64,000 bases of DNA, taken from NCBI GenBank assembly GCA_001725415.1, contig MEGH01000004.1, positions 99,964-163,963 of the forward strand, in the 5' to 3' direction. Both the position numbers and the translations under genes were made by a program. This stretch comes from Pseudonocardia sp. SCN 73-27 (GTDB lineage Bacteria; Actinomycetota; Actinomycetes; Mycobacteriales; Pseudonocardiaceae). Under the pieces are notes generated by a model. That model ran no database searches. It had not been told where the DNA came from and worked only from the letters and a program-made list of their open reading frames with translations. Positions 16,224 through 24,817 of the stretch are shown one piece after another. How positions within the stretch are numbered: the first letter of the stretch is position 1; each line of letters starts with the position of its first letter.

Positions 16224-17350
16224 GGTGCCTCCAGCACGGCGACGACGCAGGCGTTGCCGTCGAGGGCGCTGACGCCGCCACCCATGGTCTCGACGAGCCC
16301 GATCCGCGCGCCCTCGACCTGCCGGCCGCCGGCCTCGCCGCGCAGCTGCCACACGATCTCGGCGAGCTGGGCCAGCCCGGTGGCGCCCAACGGGTGCCCG
16401 CGGGAGAGCAGCCCGCCGGACGGGTTGACCGGGTGCGCGCCGCCGAGGGCGGTCACGCCGGTCTCGGCGGCCTTGCCGCCCTCGCCGGGCGCGACGAGGC
16501 CCAGCGCCTCGGTGGTGACGATCTCGCCGATGGTGAACGCGTCGTGCACCTCGACGACGTCGACGTCGGTCGCGGCGTGCAGGCCGGCGGCGGCGAGGGC
16601 GTCGGCGGCGGTCTCGGCGACGATGTCGTAGCCCCACACGTGCGGGGACCGCCGTCCCCACGGTGCGCCGGAGCGCAGCGCGACGCCGCGGACGCCGACC
16701 TCGCGCGGGCCGCCGGTGGCGGGCCCGATCACGGCGGCGGCCGCCCCGTCGGAGGTGGGGCAGCACTGCAGCAGCGTCAGCGGGTCGGCGATCATCCGCG
16801 ACGCCAGCACCTCGTCGACGGTGTAGCGGCCGGAGTACTGGGCGCGCGGGTTGTGCAGGGCGTGCGCGTGGTTCTTCACCGACACGGCCGCGAGCTGGGC
16901 GGGGGTGACGGCACCCTCGTGCAGGTAGCGGGTGGCGGCCATCGCGTAGAGGGCGGGCAGGGCGAGCCCGGTGGCGCCCTCGGGGTCCGTGTCCTCGGGG
17001 GTGATGGCGCCGTCGAACGCGGTGCTCATCTGCTCGACACCGAGCGCGAGGACGCGGCCGTAGCGGCCGGTACGGACGGCCTCGCACGCCTCCGCGAAGG
17101 CGGTGGTGCCGCTGGCGCAGGCGTTCTCGACGGTGACGACGGGAACCCGGGTGATGCCCATGGCGCGCAGGACCCGTTGCGCCACACCGGCCGGGGCGAA
17201 CACGGTCCCGACCCAGACGGCGTCGACGGGCTCGGGACCGGCGTCGGCCAGTGCTTCGGAGACCGCGTTCCAGGCCAGGGTGACCAGGTCGGTGCCGGGG
17301 GCCCGGCCGAAGTGCGAGGTCCCGACACCGTGCACGGCGACGTCGCTCAT
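16220..17350 (-). CDS. thiolase family / lipid-transfer (SCP-x type) protein
   Basis: A 376-residue thiolase-fold protein. The nucleophilic cysteine is kept (C78, in VENACASGTT), as are VHDAFT and GHPLGATGLAQ near the C-terminus. It is shorter than a degradative thiolase and of the type that pairs with a DUF35 protein. That partner overlaps its start by 4 bases, and the P450 start overlaps its stop. The likely reaction is thiolytic cleavage of a 3-oxoacyl-CoA with a bulky acyl group, as in sterol side-chain shortening; the substrate is inference. Confidence 0.88.
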   Translation of the reverse strand: MSDVAVHGVGTSHFGRAPGTDLVTLAWNAVSEALADAGPEPVDAVWVGTVFAPAGVAQRVLRAMGITRVPVVTVENACASGTTAFAEACEAVRTGRYGRVLALGVEQMSTAFDGAITPEDTDPEGATGLALPALYAMAATRYLHEGAVTPAQLAAVSVKNHAHALHNPRAQYSGRYTVDEVLASRMIADPLTLLQCCPTSDGAAAAVIGPATGGPREVGVRGVALRSGAPWGRRSPHVWGYDIVAETAADALAAAGLHAATDVDVVEVHDAFTIGEIVTTEALGLVAPGEGGKAAETGVTALGGAHPVNPSGGLLSRGHPLGATGLAQLAEIVWQLRGEAGGRQVEGARIGLVETMGGGVSALDGNACVVAVLEAP

Positions 17351-17700
17351 CCGATGACCTCCACATGCGGGTCGGGAGTGTCGGTGCGCAGCCTGACGCG
17401 CGCGCCCACGGCGGGAGCGACGTCGTCGAGGTGGGCGAGGACGCGCGGGCCGTCGTCGAGATCGACGTAGGCCAACGCGTAGGGGGGCGTGCGGTCCGCG
17501 ACGGGGATGCGGACGACGGTCGCGCTCCACACCACGCCGTCGGGCCCGAACTCGGCCGCGACGACCGGTCCGCCGCACTCCGGGCACGCGGGCCAGGGGT
17601 AGGCGACGGGCTCGGCGCACGCCTGGCAGCGGACACCGGCGACGCGACCCGTGCCATCGGGCGCGACGACGATGCGCGGTCGTGGATCGGCAACGGTCAC
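17347..17700 (-). CDS. DUF35 (zinc-ribbon plus OB-fold) acyl-CoA-associated protein
   Basis: About 117 residues. The zinc ribbon is C25, C28, C39, C42 (CQAC...CPEC), followed by an OB-fold (VVWSATVVRIPV...YALAYVDLDDGPRVLAHL). DUF35 proteins form tight complexes with thiolase-like partners and complete their active site or hold the CoA; here the partner is the next gene (ATGA overlap). The start is uncertain: GTG at 17700 or GTG at 17706; no strong ribosome-binding site is seen for either. Confidence 0.85.
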   Translation of the reverse strand: MTVADPRPRIVVAPDGTGRVAGVRCQACAEPVAYPWPACPECGGPVVAAEFGPDGVVWSATVVRIPVADRTPPYALAYVDLDDGPRVLAHLDDVAPAVGARVRLRTDTPDPHVEVIG

Positions 17701-17934
17701 CTGCACATGAAACCAAACGACGGGTCGGCTATCAACGACACACTGCGTAGTCAGTCTTCGGGGCGACCGTGCACCGGAGCACGATGAACGCGGAGTCCTT
17801 GACACCTGGCAGCCCCTCGGGACACAGTGACCTGAAGCACCTTCAGCAAACCGGCGTTTGTCATTCATCGACCGGAGCCGTCGGGCGAACCGCCCGAATC
17901 CGGACGACCGGAGCCGTCGAAAGGACCCCGACCG
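17701..17934. promoter_or_regulatory. divergent promoter region
   Basis: A 234-bp gap between the leftward DUF35 operon and the rightward LLM operon. The sequence is less GC-rich than the genes, with TTGACA-like CTTGACACC at about 17799 that could be a -35. A short hairpin is possible at CTGAAG...CTTCAG (about 17832-17848). No gene is visible, and the AT box found further right is absent. Confidence 0.45.
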
Positions 17935-19044
17935 ATGAAGTTCGGCTTCTTCACCATGCCCGAGCACCCGCCTCGCGAGAACTGGACGCTGTCCTACGAC
18001 CGCGACATCGAGAACATCGTGGATGCCGAGCGGCTGGGCTTCCACGAGTTCTGGGTGGGTGAGCACCACACCGGCGGTTACGAGAACGTGCCGGTGCCCG
18101 AGTTCATGATCGCCAAGGCGTCGGCCCTGACCAGCCGGATCCGGCTGGGCACCGGTGTGGTCAACCTGCCCTACCAGGACCCGTTCATGGTCGCCGAGCG
18201 CCTGGCGTTCCTCGACCACCTCACCCACGGCCGCCTCGAGTACGGCTTCGGCGGCGGTGGGCTGCCCACCGACAAGGAGCTGTTCGGGCTCGAGCCGTCG
18301 GAGGCCGCGCCGCGGACCAACGAGGCGCTGGAGATCATCTGGGAGCTGCTGACCTCGGACGACCCGGTCAGCTACGAGGGCCAGTACTGGAAGTACGAGA
18401 ACCGCCAGCTGCAGGTCGGCCCGTACCAGGACGTGCCGCCCTTCGCGATCGCCGGCCTCACCGGCACCCACAACTACGCCAAGTGCGGTGAGCGCGGCTG
18501 GAAGCCCCTCTCGGTGCACTTCGCCCCGATCGACAACGGCTCCTACGAGATCGCGCCCGACCTCAAGGGCATGGGCAAGGCCATGCTCGACGCCGGTGCC
18601 GCCGCGGGCATCGACCCCGCCGTGACCCGCGACAACTGGCGGATCGTGCGCGAGGTCTACGTCACCGACGACAAGAACCAGGCGCTCAAGGACATCCGCG
18701 AGGGCGTCAAGCTCTCCTACGACTACCTCTTCGGGCTGGGCCTCGGCGCGCTGATGAAGATCGGCGACGGCATGGAGGACTCGGACCTGTCGTTCGAGTG
18801 GATGGTCGACAACATCCCGTGGATCGTCGGCAGCCCCGAGGAGTGCACCCGCCAGCTCAAGGAGCTGGAGGAGGAGGTCGGCGGCTTCGGCACGCTGCTG
18901 ATCAACGTCCGCGACTGGGTGACCTCGGACAAGTGGAACCGGTCCAACGAGATGTTCGCCCGCTACGTCATGCCGCACTTCACCAAGCGTGAGCGCCTCG
19001 ACCGGCGACAGAAGATGGCCAACCGCGCGCTCGGGATCGACTGA
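17935..19044 (+). CDS. LLM-class flavin-dependent monooxygenase
   Basis: A 369-residue luciferase-like monooxygenase. The N-terminus MKFGFFTMPEHPPRENW, the EHHTGGYENVPVPE block and RLGTGVVNLPYQDPF resemble the FMN-dependent branch that includes limonene monooxygenase. Such enzymes put one oxygen atom into an alkene, ketone or sulfur compound using reduced flavin from a separate reductase. It heads a four-gene operon; the SDR start overlaps its stop (TGATG). The substrate is not known, though terpenoid-like ketones or alkenes fit the later CoA ligases. Confidence 0.88.
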   Translation: MKFGFFTMPEHPPRENWTLSYDRDIENIVDAERLGFHEFWVGEHHTGGYENVPVPEFMIAKASALTSRIRLGTGVVNLPYQDPFMVAERLAFLDHLTHGRLEYGFGGGGLPTDKELFGLEPSEAAPRTNEALEIIWELLTSDDPVSYEGQYWKYENRQLQVGPYQDVPPFAIAGLTGTHNYAKCGERGWKPLSVHFAPIDNGSYEIAPDLKGMGKAMLDAGAAAGIDPAVTRDNWRIVREVYVTDDKNQALKDIREGVKLSYDYLFGLGLGALMKIGDGMEDSDLSFEWMVDNIPWIVGSPEECTRQLKELEEEVGGFGTLLINVRDWVTSDKWNRSNEMFARYVMPHFTKRERLDRRQKMANRALGID

Positions 19045-19877
19045 TGGAGGCGGGACTGTCGTCACCGGTCCCGCACCTCGACGGCCGGACGGTCGTGGTC
19101 ACGGGCGGGGGCAGCGGCATCGGCAAGGGGATCGCCGCCGCCCTGCTCGAGAAGGGCGCGAACGTCGTCGTCCTGGAGATCGAGCCGGCCAACATCAAGT
19201 CGGCCTCCGAGGAGCTCGGTGGCGGCGACCGGATCGCGTGGCACGAGGGCTCGGTGTCGGTCGCGGCCGACGTCGAAGCGGCGTTCGCGCTGGCCGCCGA
19301 CCGCTACGGGCAGGTCCACCACCTGGTCAACAACGCCGGTACCGCCGCGTTGTCGCTGGTCGAGGACACGACGGAGGAGGACTGGGACCTCATCGTCGAC
19401 ACCCTGCTCAAGGGCACGTTCCTGTGCACGCGGGCGTTCGCCCGGCAGGCGGCCGACGACGGGGAGCCCCGCTCGATCGTCAACATCTCGTCGTTGAACG
19501 CGATCGCGGCGACCGACGGCCTCGGCCACTACTGCGCGGCCAAGGCCGGCGTCATGCAGTTCACCCAGACCTGTGCGGGTGAGCTGGGCCGGCGCGGGAT
19601 CCGGGTCAACGCCATCGGCCCCGGCACGGTGAACACCCCGCTCGGCGCGGGCTTCACCGTCGGGCAGATCGGCAAGGAGTTCCTCGACCGGACGCTCGTC
19701 GAGAAGCGGCACCAGGACCCGTCGGACATCGCCGACGTGGCGCTGTTCCTGATGTCGCCCGCGGCGCAGCGGATCACCGGTCACTTCGTCCCGGTCGACG
19801 GTGGGCAGCACGTCCGCGGCCTGCACTCGTACTGGGACGTGGCGCTCGAGCAGGGCCTGGTCGAGAGGCCGTCCTGA
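19044..19877 (+). CDS. short-chain dehydrogenase/reductase
   Basis: A 277-residue classical SDR. The cofactor motif TGGGSGIGKG, the NNAG motif (LVNNAG), the catalytic Ser (NISSLNA) and YxxxK (YCAAKAG) are all present. The acidic residue after beta-2 (VLEIEPAN) suggests NAD(H) rather than NADP(H). It is coupled to the LLM gene by a 1-base stop/start overlap and is followed 3 bp later by an AMP-forming ligase. It likely oxidises an alcohol made by the monooxygenase. Confidence 0.88.
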   Translation: MEAGLSSPVPHLDGRTVVVTGGGSGIGKGIAAALLEKGANVVVLEIEPANIKSASEELGGGDRIAWHEGSVSVAADVEAAFALAADRYGQVHHLVNNAGTAALSLVEDTTEEDWDLIVDTLLKGTFLCTRAFARQAADDGEPRSIVNISSLNAIAATDGLGHYCAAKAGVMQFTQTCAGELGRRGIRVNAIGPGTVNTPLGAGFTVGQIGKEFLDRTLVEKRHQDPSDIADVALFLMSPAAQRITGHFVPVDGGQHVRGLHSYWDVALEQGLVERPS

Positions 19878-19880
19878 GAG

Positions 19881-21422
19881 GTGCGCACGACTCTGCGTGA
19901 GGAGTTCGACCACGCGCTCCGGCGGTACCGGGCGCGGGTCGCGGTGGAGCACGCCGGCCGGCGATGGACGTACCACGACGTCGACCGCTGGTCGGCGGCG
20001 GTCGCCGTGCAGCTCGCCGACCACGGCGTGCGCGCGGGCGACGCCGTCGCGCTGCACATGGGCAACTGCGTCGAGTTCGTGGTCGCCGACGTCGCGGTGG
20101 CCCGGCTCGGGGCGGTGAAGGTGCCGGTCAACCCGCTGCTGCCGCCGTCGACGGTCGAGCACGTGCTGCGCGCGTCGAAGGCCCGGGTCGTCGTCCGGGG
20201 CACCAGCCTGCCCGCGACGGCCGGCGTCCCGTCGCTGGTCGTCGACGACGGGGGAGGGCGGCCCCGCGCCCGCGACGAGGTCCTCGTCCCGTCACCGCCA
20301 CCCGGCAGACCCGCGCCGGGGCCGGCCCCGGCGCCGCCCGATCCCGGTATCGGCGCGGGCGACCGCGCCGCCATCTACTTCACCGGCGGCACGACGGGGC
20401 TGCCGAAGGGCGTCGTCCACACTCAGGCGTCGGCGGTCGCGGTGCACCGGGCCCAGCTGCTCGAGGCCGAGATCACCGCCGACGACCGGTTGCTGCTCAC
20501 CACGCCGCTCGCCCACGCCGCCGGGCTGTTCGCCCAGAGCGCGCTGATCCGCGGCGCGACCTCGGTGATCGAGTCCGGCTTCGACGCTTCCGCTGTGCTG
20601 CAACAGTTGCGGGACAACGGGATCACCTGGATCTTCCTGGTGCCGACGATGATCTACCGGCTCCTCGACGCCGCCGGCGGATCGGCGGCCCACGTGCTGC
20701 GGACCGTCGTCTATGGTGCAGCACCCATCGCGCCGAGCCGCCTCGCCGCCGCGCTGGAGGTGTTCGGGCCGGTGTTCGTGCAGCTCTACGGGCAGACCGA
20801 GTGCCCGAACTGGGGCACCCGGCTCGCCAAGTCCGACCACGACCCCGCCCGCCCCGACCTGCTGGGATCGGCCGGGCAGGCGTCGATCGACGCCGACGTC
20901 TGTGTGGTCGACGACTCGGGGGCCCCTGTGGAGAGCGGCGAGACCGGCGAAATCTGCCTGCGCTCGCCGTACACGCTGGAGTGCTACCTCGACGACCCCG
21001 CAGCCACCGCCGCGAAGTTCCTGCCCGGCGGGTGGATCCGTACCGGCGACGTCGGCTTCCTCGACGACGACGGCTACCTCCACCTGCGCGACCGCACGTC
21101 GGACATGGTCATCTCCGGCGGCATGAACGTCTACTGCCGCGAGGTGGAGGACGTGCTGGTCAGGCACCCCGCCGTCGCCGGCGCCGCCGTCATCGGCGTG
21201 CCGCACGACGACTGGGGCGAGGCCGTGCACGCCGTCGTCGTCCCCGGCCCCGGTTTCGACGTCGCCGAGCTGCTGGAATGGGCCCGCGGCGAGCTCGCCG
21301 GGTACGCCCGGCCCAAGACCGTCGAGATCCTCGACGCGCTTCCCGAGACCCCGTTCGGGAAGATCGACAAGAAGGTCCTGCGTGCCCCGCACTGGGCGGG
21401 CCGGGACCGCGCGATCGGATAG
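19881..21422 (+). CDS. AMP-forming acyl-CoA synthetase/ligase
   Basis: A 513-residue ANL-superfamily enzyme that adenylates a carboxylate and transfers it to CoA. The P-loop is YFTGGTTGLPKG, the A5-type motif is LYGQTEC, the hinge region is WIRTGDVGF...LHLRDRTSDMVISGG, and the catalytic lysine is near PFGKIDKK. The start is GTG at 19881, directly after GAGAG. A region of proline/alanine repeats at about residues 134-154 looks like a flexible linker. It is followed by a PaaK-like ligase 8 bp later, so this operon has two CoA ligases. Confidence 0.88.
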   Translation: MRTTLREEFDHALRRYRARVAVEHAGRRWTYHDVDRWSAAVAVQLADHGVRAGDAVALHMGNCVEFVVADVAVARLGAVKVPVNPLLPPSTVEHVLRASKARVVVRGTSLPATAGVPSLVVDDGGGRPRARDEVLVPSPPPGRPAPGPAPAPPDPGIGAGDRAAIYFTGGTTGLPKGVVHTQASAVAVHRAQLLEAEITADDRLLLTTPLAHAAGLFAQSALIRGATSVIESGFDASAVLQQLRDNGITWIFLVPTMIYRLLDAAGGSAAHVLRTVVYGAAPIAPSRLAAALEVFGPVFVQLYGQTECPNWGTRLAKSDHDPARPDLLGSAGQASIDADVCVVDDSGAPVESGETGEICLRSPYTLECYLDDPAATAAKFLPGGWIRTGDVGFLDDDGYLHLRDRTSDMVISGGMNVYCREVEDVLVRHPAVAGAAVIGVPHDDWGEAVHAVVVPGPGFDVAELLEWARGELAGYARPKTVEILDALPETPFGKIDKKVLRAPHWAGRDRAIG

Positions 21423-21430
21423 GAGCCCTC

Positions 21431-22777
21431 ATGTCCGGACCCCGCTCGGTCGCTGTCGACGCCCGCGGCTGGCCCCGCTTCTGGGACGAGGAGCGCGAGA
21501 CCCTCGAGCCCGCCGAGCGCGACGCCCTGATCCTCGACCGCATCCGCCACCAGCTCGCCTACGCGTGGGCCGAGCTGCCGTTCTACCGGCGGCACTGGGA
21601 GGCCCACGGCTTCCACCCCGACCAGGTCACCGCGCTGGAGGACTTCACGACGAAGGTCCCGGTGATCACCAAGAAGATGTTGGTCGCCGACCAGGCCGAA
21701 CACCCGCCGTTCGGCAGCTACGCCCGCGAGCTGCCGCCCGGTGGGATCGCCCGCATCCACGGCTCGTCGGGCACCTCCGGGACGCCGACGATGTACGCCG
21801 TCTCGAAGGCCGACTGGGACCGCGCCGGCGACGTCCACGCCATGGCGCAGTGGTGCGCCGGTGTCCGCCCCGACGACGTCGTGCAGATCGGCTTCCCGTT
21901 CGGGCTGTTCTTCGGCGGCTGGGGCGTCGTCCAGGGCGCGGAGCGCATCGGCGCGACCCTGTTCCCGCTGGGTGTGACCGACTCGGAGAAGCACCTGCAG
22001 CTCATCGCCCGCCTGGGGTCGACGGTGTTCAGCGCGACGCCGTCGTACTGCATCCACCTGCTGTCCGTGGCGGAGAAGCTGGGTATCGACCTGCGCGCGT
22101 CGACGATCCGGCACCTGCTCGTCGGCGGCGAGCCCGGTGGCTCCCTGCCCGGGACGCGGAAGATCATCGAGGAGGGCTGGGACGCGATCGTCTCCGACGC
22201 CGGCTCGACCTCGGAGATGTACCCGTTCCAGACCAGCGTCGGCTGCGAGGCCGGCACGGGCACCCACCTCTACACCGACGAGGTCTACACCGAGGTCGTC
22301 GACGGGTCCGACCTCAACGCGCCCATCCCCGCCGGCGAGCGCGGGGCGGTCGTCTACACCCATCTCTGGCGCGACTCCCAGCCGATGATCCGCTTCGCGC
22401 CCGGCGACGAGACCTACCTGGCGACGGACCCCTGCCCCTGCGGCCGCACCTACCCCCGGCTGCCCGAAGGGGTCCTCGGCCGCCTCGACGACATGCTGGT
22501 CATCCGGGGTGCCAACGTCTTTCCGTCCGCGGTGGAGACGGCTCTGCGCAGCGTCCCCGAGCTCGGCCCGGAGTTCCGCATCCGGGTCTCCAAGCGCGGC
22601 GCGCTCGACGAGCTGACCGTCGAGGCCGAGGCCGACCCCGGTGACGACGCCCTGCGCGCCCGCACCGAGGAGGCCCTGGCCCGCGTCCTGGGCATCCGCA
22701 CCGGCGTCACGCTCCTGACGCCCGGCACGCTCCCGGAGACGACGTTCAAGGCCCGCCGCGTGGTCGACGAACGCTGA
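21431..22777 (+). CDS. phenylacetate-CoA ligase family protein
   Basis: A 448-residue PaaK-type ligase. The family's shortened P-loop SSGTSGTPTMY, the SDAGSTSEMYPF segment and RLDDMLVIRGANVFP are clear. PaaK-like enzymes activate aryl- and arylacetic acids or other carboxylic acids as CoA thioesters. It is the last gene of the LLM-SDR-ligase operon. Start: ATG at 21431, with AGGAG 6 bp upstream. It is convergent with the dipeptidase gene, with 26 bp between stops. Confidence 0.88.
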   Translation: MSGPRSVAVDARGWPRFWDEERETLEPAERDALILDRIRHQLAYAWAELPFYRRHWEAHGFHPDQVTALEDFTTKVPVITKKMLVADQAEHPPFGSYARELPPGGIARIHGSSGTSGTPTMYAVSKADWDRAGDVHAMAQWCAGVRPDDVVQIGFPFGLFFGGWGVVQGAERIGATLFPLGVTDSEKHLQLIARLGSTVFSATPSYCIHLLSVAEKLGIDLRASTIRHLLVGGEPGGSLPGTRKIIEEGWDAIVSDAGSTSEMYPFQTSVGCEAGTGTHLYTDEVYTEVVDGSDLNAPIPAGERGAVVYTHLWRDSQPMIRFAPGDETYLATDPCPCGRTYPRLPEGVLGRLDDMLVIRGANVFPSAVETALRSVPELGPEFRIRVSKRGALDELTVEAEADPGDDALRARTEEALARVLGIRTGVTLLTPGTLPETTFKARRVVDER

Positions 22778-22803
22778 CCCCGTGACTGGCGCCTGTGAGC
22801 GGT

Positions 22804-24060
22804 TCAGCGGGGCCGTTCGACCGGCGTGTTCGGTGGGAGCGGCGCGCACCGCGGCCAGAGCGGCTCCGTCGCGGCCTGTTCGGCGTCGTGCAGGACGCGC
22901 AGGACGTTGCGGCCGGTCAGAGCCTCGAGGTCGGCGCGCGACCAGCCGCGCCCGGCCAGTTCCGCGAGCAGCCGCGGGTAGCACGACACGTCCTCCAGGC
23001 CGCTGGGCTGCACGTCGACACCGTCGTAGTCGCCCCCGATCCCGACATGCGCGACGCCCGCGACCTCCCGGACGTGGTCGACGTGGTCGGCCACCTGCGC
23101 GACGGTGACCTCGGGGCGGGGGTGCGCGGCGACCCAGGCCGCGAACCGGGTGTCCTCGCTGCCGGCCGCGCCGAACTCCGCGGCCACCGCCGCGGCGGAC
23201 TCGCCCGGGCGCGGGGCGCGGGGCCAGCGCCACAACGGATCCGTGATGCCGAGCCGGGTCCGCTCCGCGCTCGCCGCGCGACTCCAGTCCGTCATCTCCG
23301 GCGACACGAAGTAGGGAACGAACGTCACCGACACGACACCGCCGTTGCCGGGGATGCGGGCGAGGACGTCGTCGGCGACGTTGCGCGGGTGGTCGCACAG
23401 CGCCCGCGCCGAGGAGTGGCTGAACAGCACCGGCGCGGTCGCGACGTCGAGGGCGGCGTGCTGGGTCGTCGCGGCGACGTGGGAGAGGTCGACGAGGATT
23501 CCGAGGCGGGCCATCTCGGCGAGGACGGCGCGGCCGGTGTCGTCGAGCCCGCCGACGCCGGGTTCGTCGGTCGCCGAGTCGGCCCACGGCGTGTTGTGGT
23601 TGTGCGTCAGCGTCATGTAGCGGACGCCGAGGCGGGCGAACGTGCGCAGCACCCCGAGCGACGAGGCGATGCTGTGCCCGCCCTCGACGCCCAGCAGCGA
23701 CGCGATCCGCCCGGCGCGGCAGGCGGCGCGCACGGCGTCGGCGGTGCAGGTCAGGGCCAGGTCACGGGGGTAGCGGGCGATCATCCGGTACACCGCGTCG
23801 ATCTGTTCCAGCGTCGCGACGACAGCTTCGGACTCGGGCAGGTCCGACGGCACCCACACCGACCAGAACTGGGCTCCGACGCCGCCGGCGCGCAGCCGGG
23901 GCAGGTCGGTGTGCAGCTCGGGGCGGTGGTGGTCGAGGCCGTCGACGGCGTAGCCCGCGGCACCGCGGAGCGCGGCGGGCAGGTCGTTGTGCCCGTCGAT
24001 CACCGGTACGTCGCGCAACACCGTGGCCACCAACGACTCCGGGGGAACGGTCCCTGTCAT
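22804..24060 (-). CDS. M19 (renal dipeptidase) family peptidase
   Basis: A 418-residue membrane-dipeptidase homologue. The zinc-site residues typical of the family are seen: DGHND (H24, D26), LLGVEGGHS (E126), DLSHV and FSHSSARALC. Family members hydrolyse dipeptides or related amides; many bacterial ones have unknown substrates. The start at 24060 is preferred over an ATG 14 codons upstream because AGGAGGTG lies 6 bp before it. It appears to be a single gene and has no obvious link to the ligase operon it meets tail to tail. Confidence 0.88.
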   Translation of the reverse strand: MTGTVPPESLVATVLRDVPVIDGHNDLPAALRGAAGYAVDGLDHHRPELHTDLPRLRAGGVGAQFWSVWVPSDLPESEAVVATLEQIDAVYRMIARYPRDLALTCTADAVRAACRAGRIASLLGVEGGHSIASSLGVLRTFARLGVRYMTLTHNHNTPWADSATDEPGVGGLDDTGRAVLAEMARLGILVDLSHVAATTQHAALDVATAPVLFSHSSARALCDHPRNVADDVLARIPGNGGVVSVTFVPYFVSPEMTDWSRAASAERTRLGITDPLWRWPRAPRPGESAAAVAAEFGAAGSEDTRFAAWVAAHPRPEVTVAQVADHVDHVREVAGVAHVGIGGDYDGVDVQPSGLEDVSCYPRLLAELAGRGWSRADLEALTGRNVLRVLHDAEQAATEPLWPRCAPLPPNTPVERPR

Positions 24061-24265
24061 CGGGCACCTCCTCGCCGCCGACGGTGCCATACCGTGGGAC
24101 ACCCCACGACCCGGTCACCGACGGTGGCGAGGGCGGCGGGTGGCGCTACGGACAGTGACGCCGCCGACGGCAGGTTTACTGCTGACGTTCGGTCCCGTGG
24201 CTTTTCCAGGTGAGTGTGGGCCGTTCGGGTCTTGTGTCGTTGCCGTTGCGGTGCATCATGTTCCG

Positions 24266-24553
24266 ATGCTGTTCACCGGGACGATGCCCGGAGTGGAAGG
24301 GCACGTCGGATACCTGGCCGGTCGGTACCGCAACGGAGCGCTGAGCGACGTGTGGACCGACGTGTCCCGCTGCGCCGAGCGCACCTTCACCGCATGGGCG
24401 GCGGGGTGTTCGTGCGGCTGGTACGGCCCCCTCCAGCCGCTGACGACGGTGGGCCAGTACGGCGCCCGCCGTCAGTGGGCCGGCGAGCACATCCCGGCGG
24501 TCCTCGCGGGCGTGTCGGCCCCGGCCACGTCGACGACCGTCGCGGCCGGCTGA
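24266..24553 (+). CDS. small uncharacterised protein
   Basis: A protein of about 95 residues (MLFTGTMPGVEGHVGYLAG...) that I do not recognise. The segment AAGCSCGWYGPLQP with two close cysteines and two or more tryptophans is not shadow-like, and the codon third positions are GC-rich, which supports coding. An upstream in-frame GTG (24251) is an alternative start. It lies between the dipeptidase gene and the MFS gene, with about 264 bp downstream in which I see no gene. Confidence 0.5.
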   Translation: MLFTGTMPGVEGHVGYLAGRYRNGALSDVWTDVSRCAERTFTAWAAGCSCGWYGPLQPLTTVGQYGARRQWAGEHIPAVLAGVSAPATSTTVAAG

Positions 24554-24817
24554 GCCCGCACCACCAGTCGCGCCGCTCACCACGGGCCGCGGCGCCGCGC
24601 CCGGGCCGGCATCTCCTCCAGCGCGACGCCCGCGTCGACCTCCGGGTCGACGGGCCCGTGCGCGGTGGACGAGGTGGCCGGGGCCGACGAACAGGTCCAC
24701 GGCCACGGGACCCACCTCCTCGTCGCGGGAGGCCGGGGAGGCGTCCGCGTCGCGACGGGTCGCACCCGGACCGCACCCGCCCCCGAACGCGCGGTGAACG
24801 GACGACGTCCGCGGTAC
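24554..24817. other. intergenic region without a visible gene
   Basis: About 264 bp lie between the small rightward gene and the end of the leftward MFS gene. Frames crossing it are arginine/proline-rich and look like shadows. I see no terminator-grade hairpin and no promoter motif. Confidence 0.4.

Noticed and set aside
19964-21430. Upstream extension of the PaaK-like ligase frame
   Set aside because: It lies across the AMP-ligase gene in another frame and has arginine-rich shadow composition; the ATG at 21431 has a proper ribosome-binding site.
22775-22812. Possible hairpin of the GTGAGTGGC family between the PaaK-like and dipeptidase genes
   Set aside because: GTGACTGGC and GTGAGCGG are present but the arms pair over only about 5 bp (CCCCG/CGGGG); not enough for a call.
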